A stretch of 64,000 nt of DNA from Pyrus communis (GCF_963583255.1 NC_084804.1:20900061-20964060), one strand, 5' to 3'; numbered from the stretch's first letter, positions 14,380 to 26,985 are shown. Translations and numbers: made by a program. Notes: generated by a model not told the origin, from the letters alone.

Positions 14380-15844
14380 GGCTGCAACAAAACAAACAAG
14401 GCAACATAAGCATAAGAGTGGGGCGGCAAGAAGAAAAAAATTGCTTTACTAAAGCAAAAGACATGTGAGATAAACCTCGTGAGCATTGAAAGATGACGAT
14501 GACAAAGTCACAAGGACGAAAAGAAATCAACCACAAAGCTTGAGCAGCACAGCAAATAGGGCAGTTACAAGATGGTCCTTGAAAGCACACTATAGTAGCA
14601 AAGAAAACCAAAATGCTATGTAATCACACTACGCAACCTTGCAGCGATTACTCAAGCACTTTCTTGCAATGCACGACAATGTCACCATAGAGGGAAAACT
14701 GTGACCAAAAGGCATTACAGAGCGTAACCCCGCTGCAATCTTTTACACAACACCACACGGTAAAAAATGATGCACTGCAAAAAGCAGCAAAAGGCATAAC
14801 TCCAAGCAGTAAAACCTACGACACTATACAGCAGCAAACACATGGCAAGCATGGAGGCAGTGCACGGCAAGGATGTGTTGTGACAAGAACACACACCTAA
14901 TTGTCCTATAAATAAGGGTCAATTGCTTCCTAATGCTATAGGGAAGATATATACCAAATAGCAAAAGGAAAATCAAAAGAAGGAAGCACATTCTAGCTAC
15001 AAGAAGGAAACAAATTCCAGGCAAAAAAAGGCAATGCTTATGCACGACAATAAAGGGAAAAATGCTGTTTTTTGCACCAAAAATTAGCAAGGAAAAGAAA
15101 AGGAAACAAATAAATGAGGAAATGGCTTCAAAATGTCCAAAACATCAAAGGAAAGTATTTTTCCTTGCCAAAATACAAAAGGAAATCCCTCCAAAGCAAG
15201 GACAATTCTTCAAGTTTCCCAAATCGAAGGGGAAAAACACCCCCTTGGCTGAAAAAATGGAAAGGAAAAGGGAAAAAAAAAAAAAAAATCAAATCTTACT
15301 TACTCAAGGGCAAACATTAAATCTTTCCAAAACCTTGAAGGAAATCACTAGAGCTTTCCAACATCTTGAAGGAAATCACCCCATTACCAAAATTGAAGGA
15401 GATTCCTACCTAAGGGTGGAAAAACATTTTTTCCCATACCCACGAGGAAAAAATTCAAGTCCCAAAATACACCAAATGTATTTTGTCAAAAAATTTATGG
15501 AAAATCAATATGCATAATAAGTATGTACTGATTTATCCTTTTTCAAAATTTTCATTCACAATTAAGCCTCTACAGCCCTTGAAGAAAATTTTCATTTCAT
15601 TCTAGATCAAGCCTTGATGACCCTTGAAGAAATGTTTCATTCAAGAAATACGCCTCAACGGCCCTTGACAAAATTCGTCATTTCCATTCAAGAAATACGA
15701 CTCTACGACCCTTGAAGAAGCAAACTAATTCAAGATTAAGTCTCAACGACCCTTGAGTTAGAACATTCATATTGCAGGACTTCAAAACACGTTTCCTACA
15801 TGTGACAACCACATGTCTACAACGCGCCTTGAAGTGGGGCCATT
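14380..15844. mobile_element. 3' non-coding part of gypsy-1
   Basis: No protein similarity was found. A purine-rich stretch at 15040-15500 repeats GAAGGAAATCAC-type words. Imperfect tandem units of about 50 bp (CATTCAAGAAATACG..CCCTTGA) lie at 15560-15770. The stretch ends in the purine tract AAGTGGGGCCATT just before the 3' LTR at 15845. Confidence 0.6.
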
Positions 15845-16422
15845 TGTAGACATGTAAATTTCGTTGCATGCAAATGATGCATCACAAAGCTCCACATGGC
15901 ATATTACTCATCATAAATGGACAAGTCATCAATGACGTGTGGCACAAATCAAGCAAAGGAAGCTAAAAACCATTCCTAAAATTTGGCAAAGGGGAAGAAA
16001 TCTCGTTAAAATCGGCAAGGGGCCCAAATTGCTCCCAAAACTGGAAAGAAAGCTAAAGCATCTTCACAAAACAAGAAAGAATTGAAGATTGCTCACAAAA
16101 TAGACAACAAGCCCTATAGATTGTGGCCAAGAAAGGGAAAATGGCTGAAAAAGGGACACAAAGCATGCCTAAATTCTCCCATAAACGAATCAAGATAGAA
16201 ATCAAAGCAAAATCCACCCAAAGGCATGGCTTTGGAAGTCTATAAATACAAGGTCCTAAGACAAGCATAGGGGGTGGACAATTTCTACATTGAAGGGTCG
16301 AAATTCTCACAAAAGGAGAACCTCTGCCAAATCTTTGAAGACTAATATGCTACCAAAGCTCTATTCAGAGAATGCACAACCAAAGCTGAGGCTTTCTTTT
16401 GACCAAAGCTGAAGCATTCCCT
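15845..16422 (+). repeat. Truncated 3' LTR of gypsy-1
   Basis: Starting TGTAGACATG, it follows the 5' LTR collinearly for about 578 bp up to GAAGCATTCCCT and then diverges abruptly. About 40% of the LTR is missing, so no target-site duplication can be tested. Confidence 0.82.
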
Positions 16423-17390
16423 ATGCAATGTTCAAAGGATTCAAATCAACACACACATATGTCCTGCATAATTTTTTGCTTTGCACGAAACTCTCTCACT
16501 TTTGAGAATACAATTGACTTCCCTAACTTCGTCAAGCATAACTCTCAATTTGTGTTAAACATCTATGTGATTGATAGCTGGAGACGTTTTTCAGTTTATG
16601 TTAAACATCTATGTGATTGACAAATGGAGACATCTCTCAGTTTGTGTTAAATAACTCTGGAGCCGTAGAGTTAGGCAATTGAGGAACATCTCTCAGTTTA
16701 TATGAACAGATCTACTCAAAGGTCGGTTGACTACCTATCTAAGTCTTTATCAACAAGGGTTCTTTGAGTCCTTGTTGGAAAAGGTCACTTCATTAGTTTC
16801 TCAGCGAAGTGGGGTGTTACCAAGTTGTATTGTTCGACACATTTAAAGCTAAACCTGATTTATGATTGGATATTCACAAGTACATTTCAGAGTTCGGCAC
16901 TCCGATGGTCGAACCATATTTATGGTTAAGACACTTATTTGTTTTGAGTATTTGTGTCCATACAGTTTGGTACTGATTCAACGCACTTATATTTGCACAA
17001 ACATAATTGAAGCAGTCGAGCTTGGGGCATACGATTCGTGAAATTTGAAGTGACTAGTAATCTTGTCTTCAGGCTCAAGAACTTAAAGGCCGAGACGAGT
17101 TCCTTCCTCATTCGCAATCGCTCAGATAAGAAGTTAGCAGAGCATTGTACACCATCACCACCACATTCATTTACTTAGCTACTGAGCTCAATAGTTAAGT
17201 TGGCACGTCCGCATTCAACCGAAGGAAGTAGTTAGCTTATTAGTTATTCGGCATGCTTGCCACATAGGCTTGGTAGATTTTAAGGTCAACAAAAATAAAG
17301 GCGTTTGATAAATTGTATTTTAAAAGTGTTGTGAGTATGAAAAGTAGTGTAGAAGCGTATATAATGGAAAAAATGGACATGTTAGTGTCA
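16423..17390. other. Unassigned sequence with a 46-bp tandem repeat
   Basis: Units starting at about 16546, 16592, 16638 and 16692 share CAGTTTATGTTAAACATCT and a GGAGACATCTCT-like end. The period is about 46 bp and the later units decay. No coding similarity was seen. It could be the remainder of the element that gypsy-1 interrupted or recombined with. Confidence 0.5.
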
Positions 17391-17397
17391 GCAATGA

Positions 17398-17755
17398 CAA
17401 TGGTGGTGGCGGCGAGGGTAATGGTTGGGATGGTGGTGGTGGTGATGCCAATAAAGAGGCGTGGTGGTTGGGCTATAGAGGTAAAAATGGTGATTGTGGC
17501 AGCAACAATGGTTAGGTGGTGATTATGGTTGTAGTGGCAGTGGTGGCGATTGTGTTATTGGTGGTGGTGGTGGCGGTGGCAGCAGCAATGGTAATGGCAA
17601 TTGTGGTTGTGGTGGTAGCGGTGACGGGTATGGTGGTGGTGGTGGTGGTGGTGGTGACAGTAGCGTGGTTATGGTGTGGTGGCAGTGACAACACTGGTGT
17701 TGGTAGTGGCAATGTTGGTGAAGGGCTACGATTTGTAGTGGTAGGTGGTGGTGAT
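17398..17755. repeat. GGT/GGC-rich trinucleotide tract
   Basis: The plus strand is a degenerate run of GGTGGT, GGCGGT and GGCAGT triplets. All open frames here translate to poly-Gly, Val or Thr low-complexity text and are not genes. Confidence 0.9.
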
Positions 17756-18021
17756 CACTTTATTATCTAAGGATGAAATGTGTCTAGAAGGATAAATAAT
17801 GTCATTTTTTAAAATTAATGAGCGTTTAGCAAGAATTAAAAATATTGATTAAGGGTCATTGCTTTTAAAATAAGCAAGACATTTTATTTTTACAAAACAC
17901 TTTTTTTATGCTTAACTTTAAAGTGTAGCAAATTTTGGTGAAATAAACAATATCAAACTGGATCTTAGTCCAACCGTCAGAAACATGGCCCACTTTGACT
18001 AGTCTCTCTTTTATCTCTCCT
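17756..18021. other. Short unassigned AT-rich spacer
   Basis: Nothing recognisable was seen. It ends at the A-rich tail (T-rich on the plus strand) of the neighbouring LINE. Confidence 0.5.
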
Positions 18022-18361
18022 TTATTTTATTTTATTTTATTTTTATCTTTTTATTTAGAAAATGAGAATTCATAACCAAGGCAATAGCCACCAGATACAA
18101 AGAAAGTAAGATAAGCCTTACCAACAAACACAGACTAGCGAGAGAAGGGAATACAAAAGAGACGCAGCCAACATAGGCAAAAACGTCTTCCCGATCTCAC
18201 TTTAGCCACAACTACGAAGGAGGACATGGCAAGCTATCTTTGTTTAAGATTCTCACCAATGAAGATGGGGATCTAACGACCTAAACAAAATCGCTCATCT
18301 TTGCTCCATTGTATCTAGCGACATAATTCAGCCTTTCATCCCCTGATCTTGGTACCTAAGA

Positions 18362-21300
18362 CTACACGCAATTTTGGAATAAACACCTAGTTTGCAGGAT
18401 GCGATTTAGAATGGGATAAATCTCCCAGTTGCAACTTTCTAAGCTTCTGTTTAAGCAAGACATAATGTGTTTGCAATCAGATTCCACCATAATTTGAGAA
18501 TAGTTGCACTGCTGAACCAAAAGACAACCTTGTAGGACCACTATAGCCTCAGCCACTATTGCACTCAAAGTAAGAACTTCATTCCTTCTAACATTTAGAC
18601 ACATTTTCATTGAGTTTCTCACAATAATACCCACATAACCTTTGGATTCCCTTGCTTTCCAACTCACATCTGCATTACTTTTCACCATTTGGGATGAGGG
18701 TGGAGACTAAGGCAACTCTCTCTAGACTAAAGGCCTCACTTCCCACTGGTTTTTGACTTGCTTCCTTAGCCTTCATGAACAAAGCATAAGCACATGAAAT
18801 GTCCTGAACAACATGCATATGATATGGAGATTTCTGATTGAAAATAACCTTACAACGAGTTTACCAGATATGCCAACACGTGAAAGCCAACTGTGTTAGG
18901 ATTCTGGTCCTCTCCACCTTATCACCAAAATTCTCCTTGAACATTTTCAAAAGCCAAGCATCAAAAGTTGTAACTGAATTCTTATCTACTTCGTAATTCA
19001 TTGGGCTTCAAAACCAAACCAAATCAACCTAGGGGCAAAAAAGTAATAGATGTTCAACCGACTCCTCATACTCGTTACTCGGACATAGGGGTGAAGTAGC
19101 ACATCTTCTTTTAAAAAGATTTAACTGTATTGCGATGACACCTATAATTAGGGGTGGTTTCAAAAAACTGAAAACTGAAAAAAAAGGGATTGAACACTGA
19201 GCTGAAACCGAAAATTCAAAAAAAAAAAAAAAAAAAAGGGAACCCAAAAAAGAAAAAAATGAACCGAACCGAACCTTATTGGTTCGGCTTCGATTTTGGA
19301 GGTTCGGAAACTAAACTGAACCAAATTCCTTAACACTTTATAAATGTATGCCCGTGATGTTTCATTTGTGAAACTTTGTTGCCAAGTGAAACTAAGCCTA
19401 GGGCTTTTCAAGGAGCATACTTGGTTTAATTAGGAAGGATATTTCATTGGTTATGGAGGAAAGTTTTGGAAGGCTTTGGAACTTGAAAGAGCTTCTCTAT
19501 TTGTTTGCTTTTTGAATGGATGCAGTGATCATTTTTCTTTGCAATTGAGATTGTTGATAGAATATGATTGGTTCATACGATCTTGTATACGTACAACTAC
19601 CTTCCCACTTTCCCACTTTCCCTATTTTCTTATTATTAATCTACCAATGCAAGCCTCTTTTCTAAATTCCATATTAAAAAGAGATCAAGTTTTATAAAAT
19701 AAAAGAAAAAAAACCAAAATTGTACCGTAAATCAAACCGAACAAAACCAAACTGAAACAAAAAGCCAAACCGAGAAAAACTGAAAGAAAATTGAACCGAA
19801 TCAAACCGAACCAAAGTTTTGGTTCGGTTTCTGTTTTGGCAAAAAACGGAACCGAATGAAACCGAACCCACCCCTACCTTTAATTCATCCATAAGAAATT
19901 CCTGATTTTGGGGGACACCTTTCCACACCGTAGGGTCGATATACCCTGAAGTGAAGGGTCGCATGGTCAATGTTTTCTCATTATTTTTTTGTAGCCATAT
20001 GTATCCTGATCTCACAGAGTATTTCCCCTTTTTATCCGCAAGTCATATCAACTTATACTCTTGGGATCACCCACCTGAATATGAGAAACTGACCTACACT
20101 CCTCTTCAGATATCAGATTACGAATTGGGTCCAACTCCGAGCTTCTACTCACCGGATGAATAACTGAGGCAACAAGCTCATCTCTATCGACATTTACTCC
20201 ATTTAGGGGAGTTGGGTGTCCAAGATTAAGATTTGGCACCCATTTATCTACCCAAAATTCAATTTGATTTCCGCTCATGGCCTTCCAATACGTGCCCTTT
20301 AACAGCAACTCTCTTCCTTCAAGCAACCTGGACCAAATCTAGGAAGCTTTCCCGCCCTTCTTAGCTTCAAAAAATGAGACATGAGGAAAATAACACTCCT
20401 TTAGGACCTGGGCCCAAAGAGAATTCGGATTATGGATTAATCTCCAACATTACTTGGAAAGAAGAGCAAGATTAAACTCTTTTAAGTTCCCCAATCCCAT
20501 TCCGCCCTCACTTTTTTGAATAACCCATAGTTTCCCAACTAATCCAGTGAATTATTCTCTCATTTTCTCTTTGCCCCCACAAAGACCTAACAAGGGCAGC
20601 ATCAATCTCTTTACATCAAGTGTCTAGGAATTTGAATACATTCATGGGGTATGCCTGAACCGCTTGAGCCACCGCCTTGATCAATACCTCTCAATTGTCC
20701 TACGAAAGGAATTGATGCTTCCAGCCTTGTATCTTTCTTAGAACACGGTATTTGACATAAGCCAATGCCTCTTTTTTGTTTTTTTTTTTCTTTTTCCTTC
20801 CCCATTCAGTCGTAATATCCCAAATATCTCCCTAGGTCTTCCCATTTGTGGCATATTCAATATTCTACAAAGCTCCTAACAAATCTTAGCCGGTGTGTTA
20901 ACGTTAAAATAAACAATAGATTTTTGCAAGCTAATCTCCTGCCCGGATGCATGACAATAGGCATTTAGTAAACTTAAAATGTTTTGGTAGTTATTCCTTG
21001 AAGCCTTAAGGAAAATCAAAGTATCATCCGCAAATAGAAGATGGGATAGGCATGGTCTGTTAGCGCTAATCCGAATTCCTTCCACATATCCCATATCAGC
21101 AACTTTTTTGATTAGGAGAGATAAAACCTCACTGACAATAAGGAACAAATAGGACGACAACGGGTCTCCTTGCCTCAAACCCCTAGACAGTTTAAATCTC
21201 TTTCCCGGGTGAACATCAATTAAGACTAAGAACTCCACCGTGGAAACACAATTCATCACCAAACTCACCCATTTTCTGTCAAAGTTCATCGTAAATGCCT

Positions 21301-21620
21301 CAAGAAAATCACATCCACCCAGTTATAGGCCTTATTCATATCAAGTTGAATTCCAAGTTCATAATTAAGCTTCGCCTTCCTGAGCTTTAGAAAATGAAAA
21401 GCTTTATGGGCTATGATGATGTTGTCCTGAATTTGTTTTTTTTCCACAAAAGCATTTTGACATAGAGAGATAATATTAGAATGCAAGGGTTTTGGACGAT
21501 TTGTTAAAATCTTCAAAAGTACATTGTATGAGAAATTACACAGGCTTATTGGTCGAAACTGGCTCATCGTTTTAGAATTTGGTTCCTTTGGATGAAGACT
21601 ATATTAGTGGTATTTAATTT
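18362..21620 (-). pseudogene. ORF2 remnant (RT and RNase H) of the truncated LINE
   Basis: RT blocks are MSQFRPISLCN (about 21560), QLDMNKAYNWV (about 21330), GLRQGDPLSSYLFL (about 21180-21140) and the catalytic HLLFADDTLIF (about 21045-21010). The RNase H-like segment has NADVSW, VAEAIVVLQGC and MVESDCKHI, carrying the acidic catalytic pattern. Multiple stops and frameshifts plus the inserted element at 19149-19876 make it non-functional. Confidence 0.86.
19149..19876. mobile_element. hAT-type non-autonomous DNA element inside the LINE
   Basis: The ends are inverted: TAGGGGTGGTTTC on the left and GAAACCGAACCCACCCCTA on the right. The flanking 8-mers CCTATAAT (19141-19148) and CCTTTAAT (19877-19884) match at 7 of 8 positions, the hAT target size. 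Subterminal regions are dense in ACCGAACC/GGTTCGGTT words. No transposase is encoded. Confidence 0.78.
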
Positions 21621-21998
21621 CTGCAAATTTGTTCCACCGTTATCTGATGCCAAGCCTCTCTCTTTGCTTCTCGTTGCAGCGGAAAAAACTACCCAAGACC
21701 CCAACCATGAACCACCATGGATGATCTCCCTCCATCCCACTCATGAAGACAACGTCGCAATGAGTTCTTAACCAATTTCGGAATGTTTTTCCTCTGTTTT
21801 ATGAATTTATTATAAAATTTATAAGATAAAATGTGAACAAATGCCTTGTGGAATTTTAGTGGAAGTTTTACTTTGGAGGCAAATGGCGCTTGAAGATGGT
21901 AGTCAAGTTATTAAATTCATTTGTGGGACACTTGTTGATTTTCAACTGGATAGTCATTGTGAAATCATGTGCTCTTCTTCTTCGTATGAAATTAGAAC

Positions 21999-22211
21999 GA
22001 AGATGGATTGTGTGCCCTCCCCTTCCCATACCCTCTCCAAGTCCTCCTGTTTTGTACGATCACGGTTAAGTCACGTCAATATTTTATATTAATTTTTTTT
22101 TTATAAAAATAATAAAATAAAAAGTAAATGTTGACATGGCTTAACCGTGACCGCATAAAACAGGAGGTTATGGGTAGGGTATGGGAAGGGAAGGGCAGAC
22201 AATCCATCTCC
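21999..22211. mobile_element. Mutator-type MITE with 9-bp target duplication
   Basis: Arms of about 90 bp are inverted: GAAGATGGATTGTGTGCCC on the left against the reverse complement of GGGCAGACAATCCATCTCC on the right. The arms continue through CTTCCCATACCCT and CACGGTTAAG. The identical 9-mer AATTAGAAC flanks both ends (21990-21998 and 22212-22220), as expected for Mutator superfamily elements. Length is 213 bp, with no coding capacity. Confidence 0.85.
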
Positions 22212-22329
22212 AATTAGAACTTCAGAAGCAGCAATGGGTAAAGGAGAGCTGCTACTCTCCTCTCCTCCCTAAGTTTCTTTTCCTTTTAATTTTGAATGAT
22301 TCGAGTCCAATACTATTTAGCCCTCACTC

Positions 22330-22550
22330 AATCAAATCTTAAATTTGAGATTAAATGTTCTCAATCTATTTTGTGTGCGATCGTTCTAGCCTCTTTCATT
22401 GATTGACACATGTTAACTTTATGACAACAAAATTAAAGGGTCCCTTGCTGGAAATGGTTAAATTTATGAACACATGTCAATTAATGATAGAGGCCGCGCA
22501 GAGACTATACACAAAATGGGTGCAGAAGATTTGAACTCCTCAAATCTCCC
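22330..22550. mobile_element. Foldback/MITE candidate
   Basis: Imperfect inverted arms at about 22368-22423 and 22459-22518 share ATTTTGTGTG, GCCTCTxTCATTxATTGACA and ACATGT. Outer boundaries and target duplication are not resolved. Confidence 0.5.
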
Positions 22551-22664
22551 CCTCCTCCCTCTCCTTCCTTCTCTAGCTCAATCTCTTTACCTAAGTGGAT
22601 ACATTGGCGGTGATGGTGGCTATTGAGAGAGCTGGAAATTATCTAATGATATTTGGTTTTCTTA

Positions 22665-23268
22665 GGCCATCTTCAATGGATTGAGCTAAAAGGAAAACAA
22701 ATGGCATGATTTAGCCAAAATCCAGTTCCAACCAAAGGCTTGGCTAAAAATCAATAGAGCCCACTGGATCAAAACATGGCTAACGAGGCATCAAGTTGGC
22801 CAAGCTTGGCCTGATAACCAGCCTCTTTATTGGAGCCCAACAACAATTATTGCAATTTTCCATGGATCCAACGACCAGATTTGAAAGAATCCAATACCAT
22901 TTCTACACCATTTGTTACATCTTCTTCAACCTTTAATGACACGTGTCACTTAAAAAAATTTATTCGAAAAATTATTGAGATTACATAAAAATAAAAAATC
23001 TGGAGACTTACTCATTTAGAGACATGAACATTCAAAAATCATGTCTGGGTAACCTTATTTTAATATGCTAAAAGTAGTAGTTTAATTACATTAACTAATA
23101 AATTTAAAGAATAAACTTAAAACTAATAAATTATTAAGGTGCTGCTTAGTCCATTCAATTAGAGATAATATATGAATATAGTCTAACACTGTTCATTAAA
23201 AAGTAATTTCTTGTAGAGCTATAATTTTAGAATAAGGCTATATTTAACTCATTCAGTTGGAGATGACC
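22665..23268. mobile_element. PIF/Harbinger-type non-autonomous element with TTA target duplication
   Basis: The left end GGCCATCTTCAATGGATTGA is inverted relative to the right end TCAGTTGGAGATGACC. TTA flanks both ends (22662-22664 and 23269-23271). The 604-bp interior has no coding similarity. The short conserved TIR and 3-bp TTA duplication match Tourist-like elements. Confidence 0.75.
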
Positions 23269-23427
23269 TTAATGAGAATGGAGAAGCAAATAATAAAGGA
23301 AAGAGGGAGACGATGATAGTCATGAGACTGAGAGAGAGAAAACTCAGAAAAGAAATAGCCCAATATTAGATTTTGTTTTATCTCACAATATAGGATAATG
23401 GAATAAACTTGTAACTACTATTTTTTT

Positions 23428-24450
23428 AGGTAAATTACACCTTACCACTTAGGTTTGGGGTTGATTTCAAGTTCTTACAACATCTTTAAAACATTTCAAT
23501 TTCATACCTCAAGTACTATTTTATTTCAATATAATACATCCGTTATATTTTTCATTCATTGATCCGTTAAAAACTGAAGTGGCTACCATATTTGTGCCAC
23601 GTGGCTGCCATATTTGTGCCACGTGGCTGCCATATTTGTGCCACGTGACAAAAAAAATAATTTTTTATTCATTTAAAAATAATTAATTTAAAAAAAAAAC
23701 CAACCTAGAACCCATCTTCCCCTCGCAACCCCCCCCCCCCCCCCGAACTTTCTCCCTCTCCCCCTCGTCACCTCCCCAACCTTCATCCCTTCTCTTCACC
23801 ACCAAAACCTCAACTTCTCCCTCTCCGTCACTTTCCCTGACTACAAGCCCCTCCTCGACAACCTCACTAGAAAGATCTCCTCTTCCAACTCCATCAAGTT
23901 CCTCCTCCCTCCCCAGAACGACGCCATACACCACCCTAAAATCCCAACCACCCTCGATTCCGCGCATGAAAACCCCCACTCTCATAGCTCCGCTCTCCAC
24001 CACCGCTCACCGAAACAAACAGAAACCACAGAGTAGCCGACGATGAACCTCGAAGACCTCGATGCGACCAGTTATGCCCCTTTTCGGCCCAACCAGTTTG
24101 TGCCCCGGTCCTCCAAGGCCAAGCATCCAAACCCGTGCGAGTATGTTTTGGATGTTGTGACATTGTTGCCTACATTGCTATATGATGTAAAGTGGGTTAG
24201 GAATTTGTGTTTGTGTTTATTTTCAGACTTTGCATGGAGATGAAGGTTGGGGGGGGGGGGGAGAATGGGAGTGGGGGTGGGGGTGGTGAGGTAGGAAACA
24301 GGTGGGTTTTGGGGTGGGGGGTTGCGGGGAAGTTTGGGCGTGGGCGGGGGCGGGGGGGGGGGGGGTGGGGTGGTGGTTGTGGGGAGGTGGGGGTGGGGTG
24401 GGATGGGGTGTTTGGGTTGCAAGGAAGGGGAAGGGATCGGGGAAGAATAT

Positions 24451-24484
<34 letters not shown>

Positions 24485-24746
24485 ATATAAATAAATAGGG
24501 TAAATTATTATAATATTGTAAATGAATAAACAATTATTTTTTTGCCACGTGGCACAAATTTGGCAGCCACATCAGCACAAATGTGGTAGCCGCGTCAGCT
24601 CTTAATGGATCAATGGATGGAAAATGCAACGGATGTATTATATTGAAATAAAATAGTACTTGAGGTATGAAATTGAAATGTTTTAAAGATGTTGTAAGAA
24701 ATTGAAATCGACCCCAAACTTGAGATGGTAAAGTGTAATTTACCCT
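23428..24746. mobile_element. Long-terminal-inverted-repeat DNA element carrying unique cargo
   Basis: Arms of about 205 bp (23428-23640 and 24540-24746) are inverted copies from AGGTAAATTACAC inward to the CCACGTGGC motif. The left arm has three copies of a 22-bp unit (GGCTGCCATATTTGTGCCAC) where the right arm has fewer. The interior holds C-rich and G-rich runs, a roughly 30-base T tract (about 24451-24480) and non-repetitive sequence around 23750-24240 that translates openly on the plus strand. The interior may be a captured host fragment (Pack-MULE-like), but I do not recognise it. No clear target duplication was found. Confidence 0.72.
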
Positions 24747-26744
24747 ATGTTTTTGCAACGTGCAATTAATAGAAAATTAGTCATAGTATGAAATACTAGG
24801 TAGCACCGAAATTGAACTCATTGGTTTGACCATATACACATCCTAGAATTGAATAGGAATTTTCTTCAGCACTACGTAATACTGAATTATACATAAATGA
24901 ATAAGTTGTATTTAGATTTTAGAGCCTACAAAATCCTTTTCAAATTATAACCTGAATGACTTTTAAATTTAAATTAGATCTCTATTTTAATACTCAATGA
25001 CACAACATATTTAAGGCTTAGTTATATTCCATTAATAAACCGTTCAAAATTAAATAAAGCAGTAACATGAATTCCAATAACGTAAATTAGATATACTAAT
25101 AATTTATATTTGCCAAATCACTACAAGAAGAAAAAATCAACCAGAATTAAACAATACCGATGTGAAATCCTATCCTTGGATTTTGCTTTTCAATTATCAT
25201 ACCTCGCAATTTCGTGAAGTTATTAATTTTGGATTTTTAGTTTCTTAGATAGAGTTTGATTTCCATAAATAACCATAAAAAAGTTCGTTGACCTTCCAAA
25301 GTCACTCTTAATATTTTTTTGATAGAGCTTCACCCCACGAACGCGTAGGGGAAGACCATTTGCAAATTAGAGTTGTAACAAATGAGTTATAAGCTTGTAA
25401 AGGCAATGGTAAATTAGTCTTTTGGGCAAATATTGGTGACCCGGGGGGACAAGGGAAGGAATTGGACCCACATGTGACCTCGATTTCTTCTTCCTGGCCC
25501 GAGTTTTGACCCGTTTTCTGGACAAATTGCAGGCTGCTTTTCCGGCCAATTCCGATGACACAATCTATCGCCACCACCATCGTTCGAACCATCTCACCCT
25601 AAAAAACAAGAAATACCACAGGTTGCCCCCTTAGGCCTCTTTTTCATGGCAAGCTGAGCCGAGCCCTTTTCTGTATTTTTGTCGATAGCGATCGTCTTCC
25701 TCCGTGCATGCCGATGTCATCCACCATCACCAATCGACTCATCTTCAACCTAGCAACAAAACTTGACCACAATTCAGGCCATTGGAGCATCGGTGACGTC
25801 GAATCGATGTCGGCGTTTTTGAAGATTTTTTATGAGATTTGACCAATAGAACCTAGTTTCGTAAAGGGCCTCCACATAACATGCGTAGTTGACGAAGATC
25901 CAACCATTGGATTGTCACATAATTATAATATGTGGTTAGCCGTAATATTTGAGGATCTTACGAAGTTATGGATTGAAAGTCTGAAGTGCAGATCTTGTGG
26001 ATTGGACTACCTAGGGTTGTTGACCATACCATTAACTACGTTGACTGAGGGTTAACTTTTGATTAAATGTCCTGAATCGCTCTCAAATATTGAAAGTAGT
26101 ATTAATGGAGACCTAATAAATTTTAGCAGACCTACTCTAGTCAACGGGCCATCCTGGCAATGTGCACCTCGGTTTAAAGTGGCACCTTACCATGATTTAC
26201 GTGTTTATTAAACTTGTAGATGATATAAATGATATGTGTGATTGCTAGTATGAAAAGATGAGCTTGTAACCATATTAGAAGTATTATGTAGAACTTGTAT
26301 GTTTATATGTCAAGATATTTGGTTAGTTATGTGGAATCGATATTGTGTGCTTACAATTGTGATCATATTGAATTGATGTATGATGTATGATGCATGATGT
26401 AGGATGTGTGATGTGTGATAATATAACTGAACTATGTAGCAGTGTGGTACATGGGTGGTCCTACTTGGTTAATTACACCATTTGATTAATGGCTACGGTC
26501 CTTCTTGGTTAGTTTGCAATGGGAGACCATATACATTATAAGGGTAACTTTGCTTGGTTAATCCACATTTGGAGGTCATTACATGGTGTTTATGGGTGGT
26601 CCCACTTTGCAGAAAATTAAAAAACTTAAATAATAGATTTTTGCACAATTCTAGAGAGTTCAATACTCGATTTTTTTTAGAATTTTGTGGATTGTCGTGG
26701 ACTTTTAATGACCAAATCATTAATAAGTATTATTATTTTTAAGT
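24747..26744. other. Unassigned intergenic sequence
   Basis: No convincing coding similarity on either strand. The section 25300-26250 has lower AT content and short open frames and may be an old LTR fragment, but no pair, PBS or tract was found. Nothing else is supported. Confidence 0.45.
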
Positions 26745-26985
26745 TTTCATTATTGAAATGGTGATCATGACCATGACAAAGTGGTCTCCTAAGGTGTTGG
26801 TGGCAACAATGGTGGTGGAAGTGTCATGGAATGATTGCCGACAATATGGTGGTAATAAAGTTATGTCATTGTGGCGGCGACAATAGTATGGGTGGTGATT
26901 GTGGTGGCGAGTGGTGTTGGTGTGGTGGAGTATGTATGGGGGCATGGTGATGGGGTGCTGACATGGTTGTTGAAGTGGTGATAAT
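26745..26985. repeat. Degenerate GTGGTGG/ATGGTGG tract
   Basis: Low-complexity purine/GT-rich trinucleotide repeat on the plus strand, similar in kind to the tract at 17398-17755. Open frames here are artefacts. Confidence 0.7.

Larger units (their letters stand above)
7433..16422 (+). mobile_element. Ty3/gypsy LTR retrotransposon, degraded, RT deleted, 3' LTR truncated (gypsy-1)
   Basis: The 5' LTR (7433-8396) and partial 3' LTR (15845-16422) are homologous and both begin TGTAGACATG. The 3' copy is preceded by the purine tract AAGTGGGG, and a PBS-like TTTGGCATGCCC follows the 5' LTR. Internal order on the plus strand is gag, zinc-binding region, protease remnant, then integrase. Reverse transcriptase and RNase H are missing. 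An antisense gene relic lies between integrase and the 3' LTR. Gag and most of protease share one frame broken by several stops. Extra ORFs after integrase, some antisense, are known in the Tat lineage of Ty3/gypsy; lineage placement here is inferred. Confidence 0.88.
18022..21640 (-). mobile_element. 5'-truncated L1-type LINE, interrupted by a hAT-like insertion
   Basis: Minus-strand order is reverse transcriptase (21620-20850), post-RT region (20330-20050), zinc-finger end EESVEHLLLFCP (about 19070-19030), RNase H (18688-18362), then an A-rich AAAATAAAAT tail at 18022-18060. It lacks ORF1, the endonuclease and the start of RT. The readable RT closely resembles the intact LINE at 48061-54461, for example in FHFLKLRKAK, so both belong to one clade. 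A 728-bp DNA element splits the zinc-finger/linker region. Confidence 0.88.

Noticed and set aside
17494..17770. Gly/Val/Thr-rich open frames on both strands
   Set aside because: They are translations of a GGT-type trinucleotide tract with no other support.
24072..24533. Pro-rich 153-codon minus-strand frame
   Set aside because: Mostly a translation of G/C homopolymer runs and the poly-T tract inside a transposable element.
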